Source: Novosphingobium sp. 17-62-19
Lineage (GTDB): Bacteria; Pseudomonadota; Alphaproteobacteria; Sphingomonadales; Sphingomonadaceae
Direction of reading: 5' to 3'
Assembly (NCBI RefSeq): GCF_002256775.1
Contig: NZ_NCII01000001.1
Coordinates: 1 to 64,000, forward strand
Length of the DNA: 64,000 nt
Position 1 is the first letter of the stretch. Each line of letters opens with the position of its first letter. A program made the translations under genes and the position numbers. The notes beneath the pieces were generated by a model. That model made no database searches and was not told the origin of the DNA. It saw only the letters and a program-made list of their open reading frames with translations. Positions 1-9,147 of this stretch are shown here, one piece after another.

Positions 1-204
1 CGGGCCACCGGCACAGGTTTCGCGCTGGGCGTGGGGCGGCTGGGCGCTGCGGGCAGTCCGTTGCTGGCGGGCACCCTGTTTGGCTGGTTGGGAGACGACA
101 AGCTGTTGACGGTGTCTATCATTATGGCGATGGGCTCGGTTATCAGCCTCGCGCTGTTTCTGATGCTGCCTGAGCGCGATGGCGACGACGTGATGTCTGA
201 ATAG
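1..204 (+). CDS. MFS transporter, C-terminal fragment
   Basis: The first 67 codons are open from the window edge to a TAG at 202-204, so the gene begins upstream. The visible part holds a Gly-rich stretch (GFALGVGRLGAAGSPLLAG) followed by a short loop and a last hydrophobic helix ending in LALFLMLPERD. This pattern is typical of the last two helices of major facilitator superfamily permeases, especially those for aromatic acids. Substrate cannot be judged from the tail. About 130 bp with no recognisable signal separate it from the next gene on the same strand. Confidence 0.7.
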   Translation, partial: RATGTGFALGVGRLGAAGSPLLAGTLFGWLGDDKLLTVSIIMAMGSVISLALFLMLPERDGDDVMSE

Positions 205-338
205 CTTGCCGAGTAAGATCAGTTCATCAACAAGCTGTTACCCCATGAAGACCCGCACTGGTTTGGCCTTTCTGCGCAATGCCACCCTTTTTGCGCCGCA
301 CGGTTGAGCGCAAGGCCGGTTCGGGCAAGGATGCTGGC

Positions 339-1595
339 ATGAAACACGCTATCATCCTTGCTCCGCTGGCCTTTGCCCTGATCTCTGCGGCCCCTCCCAG
401 AGGCCCCGAAGCGGTCGCCGAAGCCGCCTTGCGCGCCGCACCCGTGTTTGATGGGCACAATGATGTGCCCGAACAATTGCGCGAACGTCGCAAGGACATG
501 ATCGAAGGCTTCGACTTCCGGGACACCCGCAACACAGGCGATGCGTCCAAGGGCCTGCCGCCGATGATGACCGACACCACACGAATGCACGCAGGCAAAG
601 TCGGCGCGCAATTCTGGTCGGTCTATGTCTCGGCCAATCTGCCCGAACCGCAGGCGGTGCAGGCAACGCTGGAACAGATCGACGTCACGCAGCGGCTGAT
701 CGCACGCTATCCGGCAGACATGCAGTTTTGCACCGATAGCAAATGCGTCGAAGCCTCAGGCAAGGCCAGGCGCATCGGCTCGCTGATCGGCATGGAGGGC
801 GGCCATTCGATCGGCGGATCGCTGGCTGTGCTGCGCCAGATGCATGGCCTTGGTGCGCGGTACATGACCCTGACGCATTTCAAGAACACTGCCTGGGCCG
901 ACAGCGCCACTGACGCTCCGGCTCATGATGGCCTGACGCCGTTTGGCGAGAAGGTGGTGCTCGAGATGCACAGGCTTGGGATGCTGGTGGATCTGGCGCA
1001 TGTGAGTGAGGCGACGATGCGCGATGCGCTGGCGCTGGGTGGACCACCGCCGATTGTCAGCCATTCCAACGCGCGGGCGATCAACGATCATGCGCGCAAC
1101 ATCTCTGATGCCAGTCTCACGCTGATCGGCAAGGCAGGCGGGATCGTGATGGTCAACTTCTATCCGCCCTATGTGGTTGAAGCCGCACGGCAATGGACGG
1201 CGATGCGCGAAGCGGAAGCGGCGCGGTTCAAGGCGCTCTACCGAGGCGATCCGTTGGCAGAGACGGCGGCGCTGACGGCGTGGGAAAGGGCCAACCCGAT
1301 GCCGCGTGGCAGCGTGAAGGACGTTGCCGATCACATCGATCACATCGCCAAGCTGATCGGTTCAGATCATGTCGGTCTGGGCGGTGATCTTGATGGCGTG
1401 GACAGCACGGTTGCGGGGTTGGAGGATGCGAGCAGCTATCCCCGGCTGTTCGTTGAACTGGCGCGGCGAGGCTGGTCGCAGACCGATCTCGAAAAGCTGG
1501 CGAGCCGCAATATGTTGCGGGTGATGAAGGCGGCAGAGGCTTTTGCAAACGCTCATCGCGCCGATGCGCCGCTAGAAAACGAGACGGCATTCTGA
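339..1595 (+). CDS. M19 (renal dipeptidase-type) membrane dipeptidase
   Basis: A 418-residue zinc dipeptidase of family M19, which hydrolyses dipeptides, including some D-amino-acid-containing ones, outside the cytoplasm. ATG at 339 is preferred over an upstream in-frame ATG at 279: it has an AAGG ribosome site 8 bases upstream and opens directly into a signal peptide (MKHAIILAPLAFALISA). Family marks are the N-terminal DGHNDVP zinc motif, GMEGGHSIGGSL, the DLAHVS and VSHSNAR histidines, and the C-terminal GLGGDLDGV followed by NMLRVMKAAE. Length is usual for the family. The substrate is not predictable from sequence. Confidence 0.88.
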   Translation: MKHAIILAPLAFALISAAPPRGPEAVAEAALRAAPVFDGHNDVPEQLRERRKDMIEGFDFRDTRNTGDASKGLPPMMTDTTRMHAGKVGAQFWSVYVSANLPEPQAVQATLEQIDVTQRLIARYPADMQFCTDSKCVEASGKARRIGSLIGMEGGHSIGGSLAVLRQMHGLGARYMTLTHFKNTAWADSATDAPAHDGLTPFGEKVVLEMHRLGMLVDLAHVSEATMRDALALGGPPPIVSHSNARAINDHARNISDASLTLIGKAGGIVMVNFYPPYVVEAARQWTAMREAEAARFKALYRGDPLAETAALTAWERANPMPRGSVKDVADHIDHIAKLIGSDHVGLGGDLDGVDSTVAGLEDASSYPRLFVELARRGWSQTDLEKLASRNMLRVMKAAEAFANAHRADAPLENETAF

Positions 1596-1673
1596 TTGCA
1601 AAAGTCGCTCGACGGCATCGCGGACACTCGGCTAGGATTGTTCGGTCTAATAACTATCTGGACGGAGAGAATC

Positions 1674-2054
1674 ATGTTCACCCACACCTTCCTTGGCACC
1701 AACGATATCGATCAGTCGCGCACGTTCTACACTGCCGTTATGGGCGCGCTGGGTCACGCCACGGCTGTGCCACTGCCGCATGGTACGGCCTTTCCGTCCG
1801 CTAATGGCGCGCTGGTCGTGGCCAAGCCTGCGAATGGGGAACAGCACACTGTTTCTAACGGCCACACACTTGGCTTCAAGGCGACCGATTCGTCCGTGGT
1901 TGATGCATTTCACGCTGCGGGCCTCGCCAATGGCGGGACGTGCGAAGGTGAACCGGGTGTTCGCGTGAATTCGCCCGGCCAGCAGTATGGCGCCTATCTG
2001 CGCGATCCTGATGGCAACAAAATTTGTGCTTTTGCCCCCAATCCAGGCGCGTGA
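1674..2054 (+). CDS. VOC/glyoxalase-fold family protein
   Basis: A 126-residue vicinal-oxygen-chelate protein with one glyoxalase/bleomycin-resistance/dioxygenase domain. It opens with MFTHTFLGTNDIDQSRTFY, the usual first beta strand and helix, and ends with YGAYLRDPDGNKICAF, the conserved last strand. ATG 1674 has GGAGAGA just upstream. Members range from lyases to antibiotic-binding proteins, so the function here is unknown. It lies 78 bp after the dipeptidase and is closed off by the strong hairpin at 2061-2097. Confidence 0.8.
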   Translation: MFTHTFLGTNDIDQSRTFYTAVMGALGHATAVPLPHGTAFPSANGALVVAKPANGEQHTVSNGHTLGFKATDSSVVDAFHAAGLANGGTCEGEPGVRVNSPGQQYGAYLRDPDGNKICAFAPNPGA

Positions 2055-2060
2055 GCCAAT

Positions 2061-2097
2061 GTAACACTGCCCCGGTTCGAGACCGGGGCGGTGTTAC
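2061..2097. terminator. Long hairpin between convergent genes, probable bidirectional terminator
   Basis: Arms 2061-2076 and 2082-2097 pair over 16 positions with one G-T wobble around a 5-base loop. The right arm contains the stop codon of the minus-strand regulator (2094-2096). There is no long T run, so strict intrinsic termination is uncertain, but the position between converging genes fits. Confidence 0.65.
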
Positions 2098-3503
2098 AAG
2101 TCAGTAATAGCGTAAGGCACCAGGTCACGCGCGTGGGGATCAACCAAAATCGCGCGGTCGCTGGGTGGAAAGGCGCGCTGGTCGCATGTGTCGCGCGGGC
2201 AGATTCGGCAGGAGATGCCGATGCGGGTGACCGCTTCGGGCCGCGCAAGATTGATCCCGTCGGCATAGATGAACTCGTCTGCCAGTGCGGCTTCGCAACC
2301 CAGAGCCACAGCATAGCGGCGCGGTGGGCGGTAGTAGCTGCCTGAGGGTTTGACGAGGCCTTTGGCGATCGAGACATAGCGCACACCGTCTGGCATTTCG
2401 GCCGCCTGCACATGGATGCGGTCTGGGATCGCCACAGCTTCATGCACCACCCATAGCGGGCAGGCGCCACCGAACCGGGCGAATTGCAGGCGCGTGGCGG
2501 AATGGCGCTTGGTGATGTTGCCAGCCATGTCCACCCGGCAGAAGAACATCGGAATACCGCGCGCCTGCGGGCGTTGCAGCGTCGACAAGCGGTGGCAGAC
2601 CTGTTCGAAACTAGCGCCGAAGATCAGGCGCAATTGGTCTATATCGTGGCGGAGTGCGCGTGCGCGCGTGCGGAACCACTCGTAAGGCATGATCAGTGCG
2701 CCTGCGGCATAGTTCCCGAGACCGACGGTAAGAAGTTGGCGGGCGGCGGCGGACTGCAAGGTGGCCTCACCCACGATCTGTGCAATCTCGTCGTGCAGCC
2801 CTTCGGCGGCCAGTTGATAGGCCATCTGGAATCGCCCGCTTTCAATTGGCTGGTTGGGGTCCAGTGTCAGGCGGCGTGCCTGCGGATCGAAACGCCGCAT
2901 GGCTCCGCCGCTGACCTGTTCCACCGCGATACCTCGGCTTTCCAACCAGATCGCCATTTGCCCCATCGTGGGGGACATACCGGTGCCGGACAAGTGCACC
3001 GCAAGACGCTCTGCCGCGCGGTCTATGCTGTCGACGTAGTTGTTGGCGTGATGGAACCAGTCGCGCACTTCTTCCCAGGGCAGGCGGCCGCCGGTGACGT
3101 TGTCGGACCCTAAAGCCTCGTCGATGGCCTCCAGTCGCTGCACTGAGCGGCGATGTTGTCCCCACAGCGTGGCGAACGCCTGAGCAAAGGCCGGGTACTG
3201 TTCGGCCACGCGCTCTACCTGATCACCGGGAAGCACTGCGCCAATCATCGGGTCAGCCGTGGCATCGCGCAGTGCTGCAAGCACCGGTTCAACGCGGTCT
3301 GCGGCAAAGTCCTGCCATTCCACCGGGAAGCTCTGCTGCAAACGGTCGGTAAGAGATGGCGTCAACGGGCGTTCGTCATTTTCGATTTGCGAAAGATAGG
3401 ACGCGCTGATGCCCAGCAATGCGGCCATCTCGCCTTGCCGCAGCTTGCGTGTGGTGCGCAGAGCTTTGAGCTGTTCGCCTGCGAAAAGGCGGCGTCTGGC
3501 CAT
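2094..3503 (-). CDS. ScfR/PccR-like short-chain acyl-CoA responsive regulator
   Basis: A 469-residue transcription factor. Residues about 8-62 form an XRE-type helix-turn-helix (KLRQGEMAALLGISASYLSQIEN). The middle follows the IrrE/ImmA-like fold but lacks an HExxH zinc site. The C-terminal part carries a C-x2-C-x4-C motif (SCRICPRDTC). This is the ScfR layout, whose members RamB and PccR sense short-chain acyl-CoA metabolism. PccR of Rhodobacter sphaeroides controls propionyl-CoA carboxylase. The gene is divergent from pccB, with TTTGCAAA-like repeats 16 bases before its start, so control of the propionyl-CoA genes and of itself is inferred. AGGA lies just before ATG 3503. Confidence 0.85.
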   Translation of the reverse strand: MARRRLFAGEQLKALRTTRKLRQGEMAALLGISASYLSQIENDERPLTPSLTDRLQQSFPVEWQDFAADRVEPVLAALRDATADPMIGAVLPGDQVERVAEQYPAFAQAFATLWGQHRRSVQRLEAIDEALGSDNVTGGRLPWEEVRDWFHHANNYVDSIDRAAERLAVHLSGTGMSPTMGQMAIWLESRGIAVEQVSGGAMRRFDPQARRLTLDPNQPIESGRFQMAYQLAAEGLHDEIAQIVGEATLQSAAARQLLTVGLGNYAAGALIMPYEWFRTRARALRHDIDQLRLIFGASFEQVCHRLSTLQRPQARGIPMFFCRVDMAGNITKRHSATRLQFARFGGACPLWVVHEAVAIPDRIHVQAAEMPDGVRYVSIAKGLVKPSGSYYRPPRRYAVALGCEAALADEFIYADGINLARPEAVTRIGISCRICPRDTCDQRAFPPSDRAILVDPHARDLVPYAITDL

Positions 3504-3518
3504 TTCCTGTCGTCCGAT

Positions 3519-3549
3519 TTTGCAAAGTGATCCTTCGCAAGTTTGCAGA
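3519..3549. promoter_or_regulatory. Putative ScfR/PccR operator in the scfR-pccB intergenic region
   Basis: Three 8-base boxes: TTTGCAAA at 3519-3526, TTCGCAAG at 3534-3541 and TTTGCAGA at 3542-3549. TTTGCAAA is the core I recall for the ScfR regulators RamB and PccR. The boxes are much nearer the regulator's start (3503) than pccB (3722), which suggests autoregulation. pccB control would depend on promoters I cannot place. Confidence 0.6.
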
Positions 3550-3721
3550 ATAACATTGGACTTGGCAAGCGCAGTGACGCACTTGGAAGGCCGATCCGTG
3601 GTCTGGTCCTAGCTGGACTGCGGTTGCGGCTCCGGCCCATACCCCGGGGAGGGGGTGCGGGCCGGGGTCGCGCGTAGGTTCTCGGTCGTTTTGCGATGGC
3701 CAATCAGCAAAGGGTGCAAGC

Positions 3722-5248
3722 ATGTCCGCCAATATCGCCGAAATGGAAAAGCGCCGTCAGGCGGCGCGCATGGGTGGCGGGCAGAAGCGCATCGATGCGC
3801 AGCATTCCAAAGGTAAGCTAACTGCGCGCGAACGCCTGAAAGTGCTGCTCGACGAAGGCAGCTTTGAAGAAGTTGACATGTATGTTGAACACAACTGCGT
3901 CGATTTCGGTATGCCGGATACGGTCATTCCGGGCGATGGGGTGGTCACGGGATCGGGCACGATCAATGGCCGTCTCGTCTATGTGTTCAGCCAGGACTTC
4001 ACCGTGTTCGGCGGTTCACTTTCTGAACGCCACGCACAGAAAATCTGCAAGATCATGGACACGGCGCTAAAGGTCGGTGCGCCGGTGATCGGCCTCAATG
4101 ACTCTGGCGGTGCGCGCATTCAGGAAGGTGTGGCTTCACTTGGCGGCTATGCCGAGGTGTTTCAGCGCAACGTGCTGGCATCGGGCGTGGTGCCGCAATT
4201 GTCGCTGATCATGGGGCCGTGCGCGGGCGGTGCGGTCTATTCGCCAGCGATGACTGACTTCATCTTCATGGTGAAGGACAGCAGCTACATGTTCGTAACT
4301 GGTCCTGAAGTGGTCAAGACCGTCACCAACGAAGTCGTCACGCAGGAGGAGTTGGGCGGCGCGGTCACGCATACGACCAAGACGTCTGTGGCCGATCTTG
4401 CGCTGGAAAACGACATCGAAGCGCTGCTGGCTGCGCGTGATTTCTTCGATTACCTGCCGCTGTCGAACCGTCACGATGTGCCGGAGCGGCCAACGTCAGA
4501 CCCCTATGACCGGCTGGAACACAGCCTTGACAGCATCGTGCCTGCATCGGCCAACCAGCCCTACGACATGCATGAAGTGATCCGCAAGACGGTGGACGAG
4601 GGCGAGTTCTTCGAAGTCCAGCCCAAGCACGCGGGCAACATCATCTGCGGTTTTGGGCGCGTTGAAGGTCGCACTGTGGGCATCGTGGCGAACCAGCCGA
4701 TGGTGCTGGCGGGCGTGCTGGACATTAATTCGTCCAAGAAGGCGGCACGATTTGTGCGGTTCTGCGATGCCTTCAGCATCCCGATCGTGACGTTTGTTGA
4801 TGTTCCCGGCTTCCTCCCCGGTACCGCGCAGGAACACAACGGCATCATCAAGCACGGCGCAAAGCTGCTGTTCGCCTATGCCGAGGCAACCGTGCCAAAG
4901 ATCACGGTCATCACTCGCAAAGCCTATGGCGGTGCCTATGACGTGATGGCCTCAAAGCACTTGCGCGGCGATTTGAACTACGCATGGCCCACCGCCGAAA
5001 TCGCGGTGATGGGCGCCAAGGGTGCTGTTGAGATCATCTTCCGTGGCCTTTCGGCAGAAGCCATCGCGGAAAAGACCAAGGAATACGAAGACCGCTTCGC
5101 CAACCCCTTCGTAGCAGCAAGCAAGGGCTTCATCGACGAGGTGATCCATCCGCATTCGACCCGCCGTCGCGTTGCTCTTGGACTGCGCAAGCTCAAGACC
5201 AAGAGTCTTGAGAACCCGTGGAAGAAGCACGACAACATTCCGCTCTAA
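3722..5248 (+). CDS. pccB: Propionyl-CoA carboxylase beta subunit
   Basis: A 508-residue carboxyltransferase subunit. With PccA it converts propionyl-CoA to (S)-methylmalonyl-CoA, using carboxybiotin as the CO2 donor. The N-terminal half contains the acyl-CoA carboxyltransferase motifs [10 protein letters not shown] and [13 protein letters not shown]. The C-terminal half holds the second crotonase-like domain, with [20 protein letters not shown] and [11 protein letters not shown]. Full length, ATG at 3722. First gene of the methylmalonyl-CoA pathway cluster, 27 bp before the thiolase. The biotin subunit is five genes downstream instead of adjacent. Confidence 0.95.
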   Translation: MSANIAEMEKRRQAARMGGGQKRIDAQHSKGKLTARERLKVLLDEGSFEEVDMYVEHNCVDFGMPDTVIPGDGVVTGSGTINGRLVYVFSQDFTVFGGSLSERHAQKICKIMDTALKVGAPVIGLNDSGGARIQEGVASLGGYAEVFQRNVLASGVVPQLSLIMGPCAGGAVYSPAMTDFIFMVKDSSYMFVTGPEVVKTVTNEVVTQEELGGAVTHTTKTSVADLALENDIEALLAARDFFDYLPLSNRHDVPERPTSDPYDRLEHSLDSIVPASANQPYDMHEVIRKTVDEGEFFEVQPKHAGNIICGFGRVEGRTVGIVANQPMVLAGVLDINSSKKAARFVRFCDAFSIPIVTFVDVPGFLPGTAQEHNGIIKHGAKLLFAYAEATVPKITVITRKAYGGAYDVMASKHLRGDLNYAWPTAEIAVMGAKGAVEIIFRGLSAEAIAEKTKEYEDRFANPFVAASKGFIDEVIHPHSTRRRVALGLRKLKTKSLENPWKKHDNIPL

Positions 5249-5275
5249 GGCGCTGGCAAGTTTGGGAAGTTTGAT

Positions 5276-6454
5276 ATGACCGACATCTACATCGTCTCGG
5301 GCGCGCGCACCGCCATCGGTTCGTTCGGCGGCGGCCTTGCCTCCATGCGCCCGGCTGAGACCGGCGCAATTGTGATCAAGGAAGCCATCGCCCGCGCCGG
5401 GATCAGCGCTGACAAAGTGGAGAACGTAGTGATCGGCACCGTCGTGCCGACGCAACCCAAGGATGCCTATGTCAGCCGCGTGGCGGCCGTGAACGCGGGT
5501 GTTCCGATCGAAGCGCCCGCAATGAACGTGAACCGGCTGTGCGGTTCGGGCCTGCAGGCCATCGTTTCGGCGGCGCAGGGCATTGCGCTGGGCGAGCAGG
5601 ACATTGCCATCGGCGGCGGCGCTGAGAGCATGTCGAACGCGCCGCATATGGTGCTGACCGCGCGCAACGGGCAGAAGATGGGCGATCAGGTGCTGATGGA
5701 CGCCATGTTGGGCGCGCTGCACGATCCGTTCGAAGGCTTCCACATGGGTGTGACGGCAGAGAACGTGGCGGAACGCTGCGGGATCAGCCGCGAAGAGCAG
5801 GACGCGGTTGCCGCTGAAAGCCAGAGGCGCGCTGCTGCTGCCATTGCGGCGGGTTACTTCAAAGAGCAGATCGTCCCGGTCGAGATCAAGACCCGCAAGG
5901 GTACGGTTGTTTTCGACACTGACGAGCATGTGCGCGGCGACACGACCGCCGAAAGCCTTGCTGGCCTGAAGCCGGTGTTCAAGAAGGACGGCACGGTTAC
6001 CGCAGGCAATGCCAGCGGCATCAATGACGGCGCGGCGGCGGTCGTTTTGGCCAGCGGCCAGGCGGTGGCAGAACACGGCCTGAAGCCGATGGCGAAGATT
6101 CTCGCGTGGGGCCACGCTGGCGTTGAACCCGGCGTCATGGGCCTCGGCCCGGTCAAGGCAGTGCCGGTGGCATTGCAGCGCGCAGGTCTGACGCTTGAGC
6201 AGATCGACGTGATCGAGGCTAATGAAGCTTTTGCTGCTCAGGCTTGCGGCGTGGCTAAGGAACTGGGTTTTGATCCTGCAAAGACCAACCCCAACGGTTC
6301 GGGCATCTCTCTGGGCCATCCCATCGGCGCAACGGGCGCGATCCTGACCATCAAGGCGATGTACGAGTTGCACCGCACCGGCGGACGTTTTGGCCTGATC
6401 ACCATGTGCATCGGCGGCGGTCAGGGCATCGCGATGGTAGTCGAGAGGGTTTGA
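5276..6454 (+). CDS. Acetyl-CoA C-acetyltransferase (thiolase)
   Basis: A 392-residue thiolase of the acetyl-CoA acetyltransferase type. It joins two acyl-CoA units or cleaves 3-ketoacyl-CoA. All catalytic elements are visible: nucleophile Cys89 in NRLCGSG, His348 in GHPIGATGA, and Cys378 in TMCIGGGQG. In this operon it may supply propionyl-CoA by thiolysis of odd-chain or branched 3-ketoacyl-CoA, or feed polyhydroxyalkanoate synthesis; the sequence does not decide. It lies between pccB and the epimerase, two bases before the latter's ATG. Confidence 0.93.
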   Translation: MTDIYIVSGARTAIGSFGGGLASMRPAETGAIVIKEAIARAGISADKVENVVIGTVVPTQPKDAYVSRVAAVNAGVPIEAPAMNVNRLCGSGLQAIVSAAQGIALGEQDIAIGGGAESMSNAPHMVLTARNGQKMGDQVLMDAMLGALHDPFEGFHMGVTAENVAERCGISREEQDAVAAESQRRAAAAIAAGYFKEQIVPVEIKTRKGTVVFDTDEHVRGDTTAESLAGLKPVFKKDGTVTAGNASGINDGAAAVVLASGQAVAEHGLKPMAKILAWGHAGVEPGVMGLGPVKAVPVALQRAGLTLEQIDVIEANEAFAAQACGVAKELGFDPAKTNPNGSGISLGHPIGATGAILTIKAMYELHRTGGRFGLITMCIGGGQGIAMVVERV

Positions 6455-6456
6455 CG

Positions 6457-6894
6457 ATGAAGCTGGGTCGCCTGAACCATGTCGGCGTTGCAACGCCTGA
6501 TATCGATGCTTCCATTGCGTTCTACCGCGATGTGATGGGCGCGTCTGACATCACCGAGCCGTTCGTACTGGAAAGCCAGCAGGTGCGGGTGTGCTTTGTG
6601 AATACGCCGGGTGAGAACGGCACGGCAGGCACGCAGATCGAGCTGATCGAGCCGACCAGCCCGGACAGCGCAGTGGGCAAGTGGCTCGCGGCCAATCCTT
6701 TGGGCGGCCAGCACCACCTTTGCTACGAAGTGCCTGACATTCACGAGGCCAAGGCCTGGTTTGAAAGTCAGGGTAAGCGTGTGCTGGGCGAGCCGCGCAT
6801 CGGCGCGCACGGGACGCTGATCTTCTTCGTCCACCCCAAGGACATGGGCGGGCAACTGACCGAGATTATGGAAGTGCCGAACGAGGCACATTGA
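6457..6894 (+). CDS. mce: Methylmalonyl-CoA epimerase
   Basis: A 145-residue VOC-fold epimerase that interconverts (S)- and (R)-methylmalonyl-CoA, the step between carboxylase and mutase. It starts with MKLGRLNHVGVATPDID, where His8 is the first expected metal ligand. GGQHHLCYEVPD and the closing TEIMEV supply the other likely ligands. The ATG is two bases after the thiolase stop, consistent with co-translation. Length and motifs match the family. Confidence 0.92.
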   Translation: MKLGRLNHVGVATPDIDASIAFYRDVMGASDITEPFVLESQQVRVCFVNTPGENGTAGTQIELIEPTSPDSAVGKWLAANPLGGQHHLCYEVPDIHEAKAWFESQGKRVLGEPRIGAHGTLIFFVHPKDMGGQLTEIMEVPNEAH

Positions 6895-6907
6895 GTAAAG
6901 TTGAGCC

Positions 6908-6995
6908 GTCACCCTGAACTTGTTTCAGGGTCCATCGTGCAACCGGCACGGCGGTTCGAGTGGCGAAATGGATGCTGAAACAAGTTCAGCATGAC
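6908..6995. repeat. REPIN-like double-hairpin element, copy 1
   Basis: An 88-bp element made of two inverted arms (6908-6935 and 6968-6995) around a 32-base centre. Each arm is itself a hairpin: ACCCTGAA/TTCAGGGT on the left and ATGCTGAA/TTCAGCAT on the right, each a perfect 8-bp stem with a 5-base loop. A second copy of the same length lies at 63743-63830. It sits between mce and the mutase, inside the propionyl-CoA operon. Confidence 0.85.
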
Positions 6996-7014
6996 GATCT
7001 TGTGGGATTACGCG

Positions 7015-9147
7015 ATGAGCGAGAAGACACTGGCAGACTGGCAGGCCGCTGCCGCCAAGGAAGTCAAAGGCAAGGACCTGACGTGGCAAACGCCCGAAGG
7101 CATCGCCGTCAAGCCGCTCTACACGGCAGAGGATGTGACCGTCGATCCCGGCCTACCCGGTTTCGCGCCGTTCACGCGCGGCGTGCGCGCCTCGATGTAT
7201 GCCGGGCGTCCCTGGACCATCCGTCAGTACGCGGGCTTCTCCACCGCCGAAGAGTCGAACGCCTTCTACCGGCGCAACCTTGCTGCGGGCCAAAAGGGCC
7301 TCTCGGTCGCCTTCGATCTTGCCACCCACCGCGGCTATGACTCCGACCATCCCCGCGTCACTGGCGATGTCGGCAAGGCAGGCGTTGCCATCGACTCCGT
7401 CGAGGACATGAAGATCCTGTTCGACGGAATTCCGCTCGATCAGATGTCGGTCTCGATGACCATGAACGGCGCGGTGATCCCCATCCTCGCGTTCTTCATT
7501 GTGGCAGGCGAAGAGCAGGGCGTTGACCGCAAGCTGCTCGATGGGACCATCCAGAACGACATCCTCAAGGAGTTCATGGTCCGCAACACCTATATCTACC
7601 CGCCCGAACCTTCGATGCGGATCATCTCGGACATCTTCGGCTACACCAGCCGCGAAATGCCCAAGTTCAACTCGATCTCGATTTCCGGCTATCACATGCA
7701 GGAAGCGGGCGCGACGCAGGTGCAGGAACTTGCGTTCACTATCGCGGACGGCATGGAATACGTGAAGTACGGCGTGGCATCGGGCCTCGATATCGACAAG
7801 TTCGCCGGCCGCCTGTCGTTCTTCTTCGCCATCGGCATGAACTTCTTCATGGAAGTGGCCAAGCTGCGCGCCGCGCGCGTGCTGTGGCACCGCGTGATGA
7901 CCAAGCTGGGCGCGCAGGACGAACGCTCCAAGATGCTGCGCACCCACTGCCAGACTTCGGGCGTGTCGTTGCAGGAGCAAGACCCCTACAACAACGTCAT
8001 CCGCACCACGATCGAGGCGATGGCCGCGATGCTGGGCGGCACCCAGTCGCTCCACACCAACGCGCTCGACGAAGCCATCGCGCTGCCCACCGACTTCTCC
8101 GCACGCATCGCGCGCAACACGCAGATCGTGATCCAGGAAGAGACCGGCATGTGCAACGTGGTCGATCCGCTGGGTGGGTCGTACTACATCGAAAGCCTGA
8201 CGCAGGAACTGGTCGACAAGGCTTGGGAGATCATCGAGCGCGTCGAGAGCGAAGGCGGCATGGCCAAGGCCGTTGCCGCTGGCTGGCCCAAGGCGATGAT
8301 CGAGGAAGCTGCTGCCGGGCGGCAGGCGCGTGTTGACCGGGCCGAGGACGTGATCGTCGGCGTGAACAAGTATCGCCTTGCCACCGAAGATCTGCTCGAA
8401 ACGCTCGACATCGATAACGACAAGGTCCGTCAGGGCCAGATCGCCCGCCTCAAGTGGGTGCGCGAAACCCGCGATGAAACGAAGTGCCGCGCTGCGCTGA
8501 ACGCCCTCACCGAAGGCGCAAAGACCGGCGGCAACTTGCTCGAACTCGCCGTGGAAGCCGCGCGCCACCGGGCGACGCTGGGCGAGATTTCGGACGCGAT
8601 GGAAGTCGTATTCGGCCGCCACGGCACGTTCCCGACGCCGGTGAAGGGCGTCTACGGTTCGGCCTACGCCGGAGACAGCCGCTACCAGCAGGTGGTCGAT
8701 GGCGTCGAAGCCGTGACCCGCCGCCTTGGCCGCACCCCGCGTATGCTGGTCGCCAAGATGGGCCAGGACGGCCATGATCGCGGCGCAAACGTGATCGCCT
8801 CGGCCTTTGGCGACATGGGCTTTGACGTAACCAGCGGCCCACTGTTCCAGACGCCTGAGGAAGCCGCGAAACTGGCGCTGGAAAAGGACGTGGACGCCAT
8901 CGGCGCATCGTCACTCGCCGCCGGACACAAGACACTGATCCCCGAACTGATCGGGCACCTGCGCGCGGCAGGCCGGAGCGACATCAAGGTCGTCGCAGGC
9001 GGCGTTATTCCACCGCAGGACTACGACTTCCTGCGCGAGGTTGGGGTGCAGGGCATCTACGGTCCGGGCTCGAATGTGGTGGAATGCGCTGCGGACATGC
9101 TGCGCCTGCTGGGGCACAATATGCCGCCCGTAGGGGAAGAAAATTGA
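7015..9147 (+). CDS. mcm: Methylmalonyl-CoA mutase, adenosylcobalamin-dependent
   Basis: A 710-residue single-chain mutase that rearranges (R)-methylmalonyl-CoA to succinyl-CoA. The N-terminal TIM barrel carries [18 protein letters not shown] and [19 protein letters not shown]. The C-terminal cobalamin domain has DGHDRG (585-590), with the lower axial ligand His587. ATG 7015 is chosen because an upstream in-frame ATG at 6991 lies inside the REPIN. The layout resembles homodimeric mutases; no small-subunit gene is next to it. No MeaB-type chaperone gene is present in the window. Its TGA overlaps the HNH start. Confidence 0.94.
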   Translation: MSEKTLADWQAAAAKEVKGKDLTWQTPEGIAVKPLYTAEDVTVDPGLPGFAPFTRGVRASMYAGRPWTIRQYAGFSTAEESNAFYRRNLAAGQKGLSVAFDLATHRGYDSDHPRVTGDVGKAGVAIDSVEDMKILFDGIPLDQMSVSMTMNGAVIPILAFFIVAGEEQGVDRKLLDGTIQNDILKEFMVRNTYIYPPEPSMRIISDIFGYTSREMPKFNSISISGYHMQEAGATQVQELAFTIADGMEYVKYGVASGLDIDKFAGRLSFFFAIGMNFFMEVAKLRAARVLWHRVMTKLGAQDERSKMLRTHCQTSGVSLQEQDPYNNVIRTTIEAMAAMLGGTQSLHTNALDEAIALPTDFSARIARNTQIVIQEETGMCNVVDPLGGSYYIESLTQELVDKAWEIIERVESEGGMAKAVAAGWPKAMIEEAAAGRQARVDRAEDVIVGVNKYRLATEDLLETLDIDNDKVRQGQIARLKWVRETRDETKCRAALNALTEGAKTGGNLLELAVEAARHRATLGEISDAMEVVFGRHGTFPTPVKGVYGSAYAGDSRYQQVVDGVEAVTRRLGRTPRMLVAKMGQDGHDRGANVIASAFGDMGFDVTSGPLFQTPEEAAKLALEKDVDAIGASSLAAGHKTLIPELIGHLRAAGRSDIKVVAGGVIPPQDYDFLREVGVQGIYGPGSNVVECAADMLRLLGHNMPPVGEEN

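Noticed and set aside
4952..6493. A 513-codon open frame on the minus strand opposite pccB and the thiolase
   Set aside because: It is antisense to two well-supported genes, has no recognisable domain and is expected from strong third-position G/C bias.
6895..7014. Cobalamin riboswitch ahead of the B12-dependent mutase
   Set aside because: The spacer is accounted for by the REPIN, and no B12-box-like sequence is seen.
7153..8775. A 540-codon open frame antisense to methylmalonyl-CoA mutase
   Set aside because: It is Arg/His/Val-rich with no motifs and is explained by codon bias of the mutase gene.
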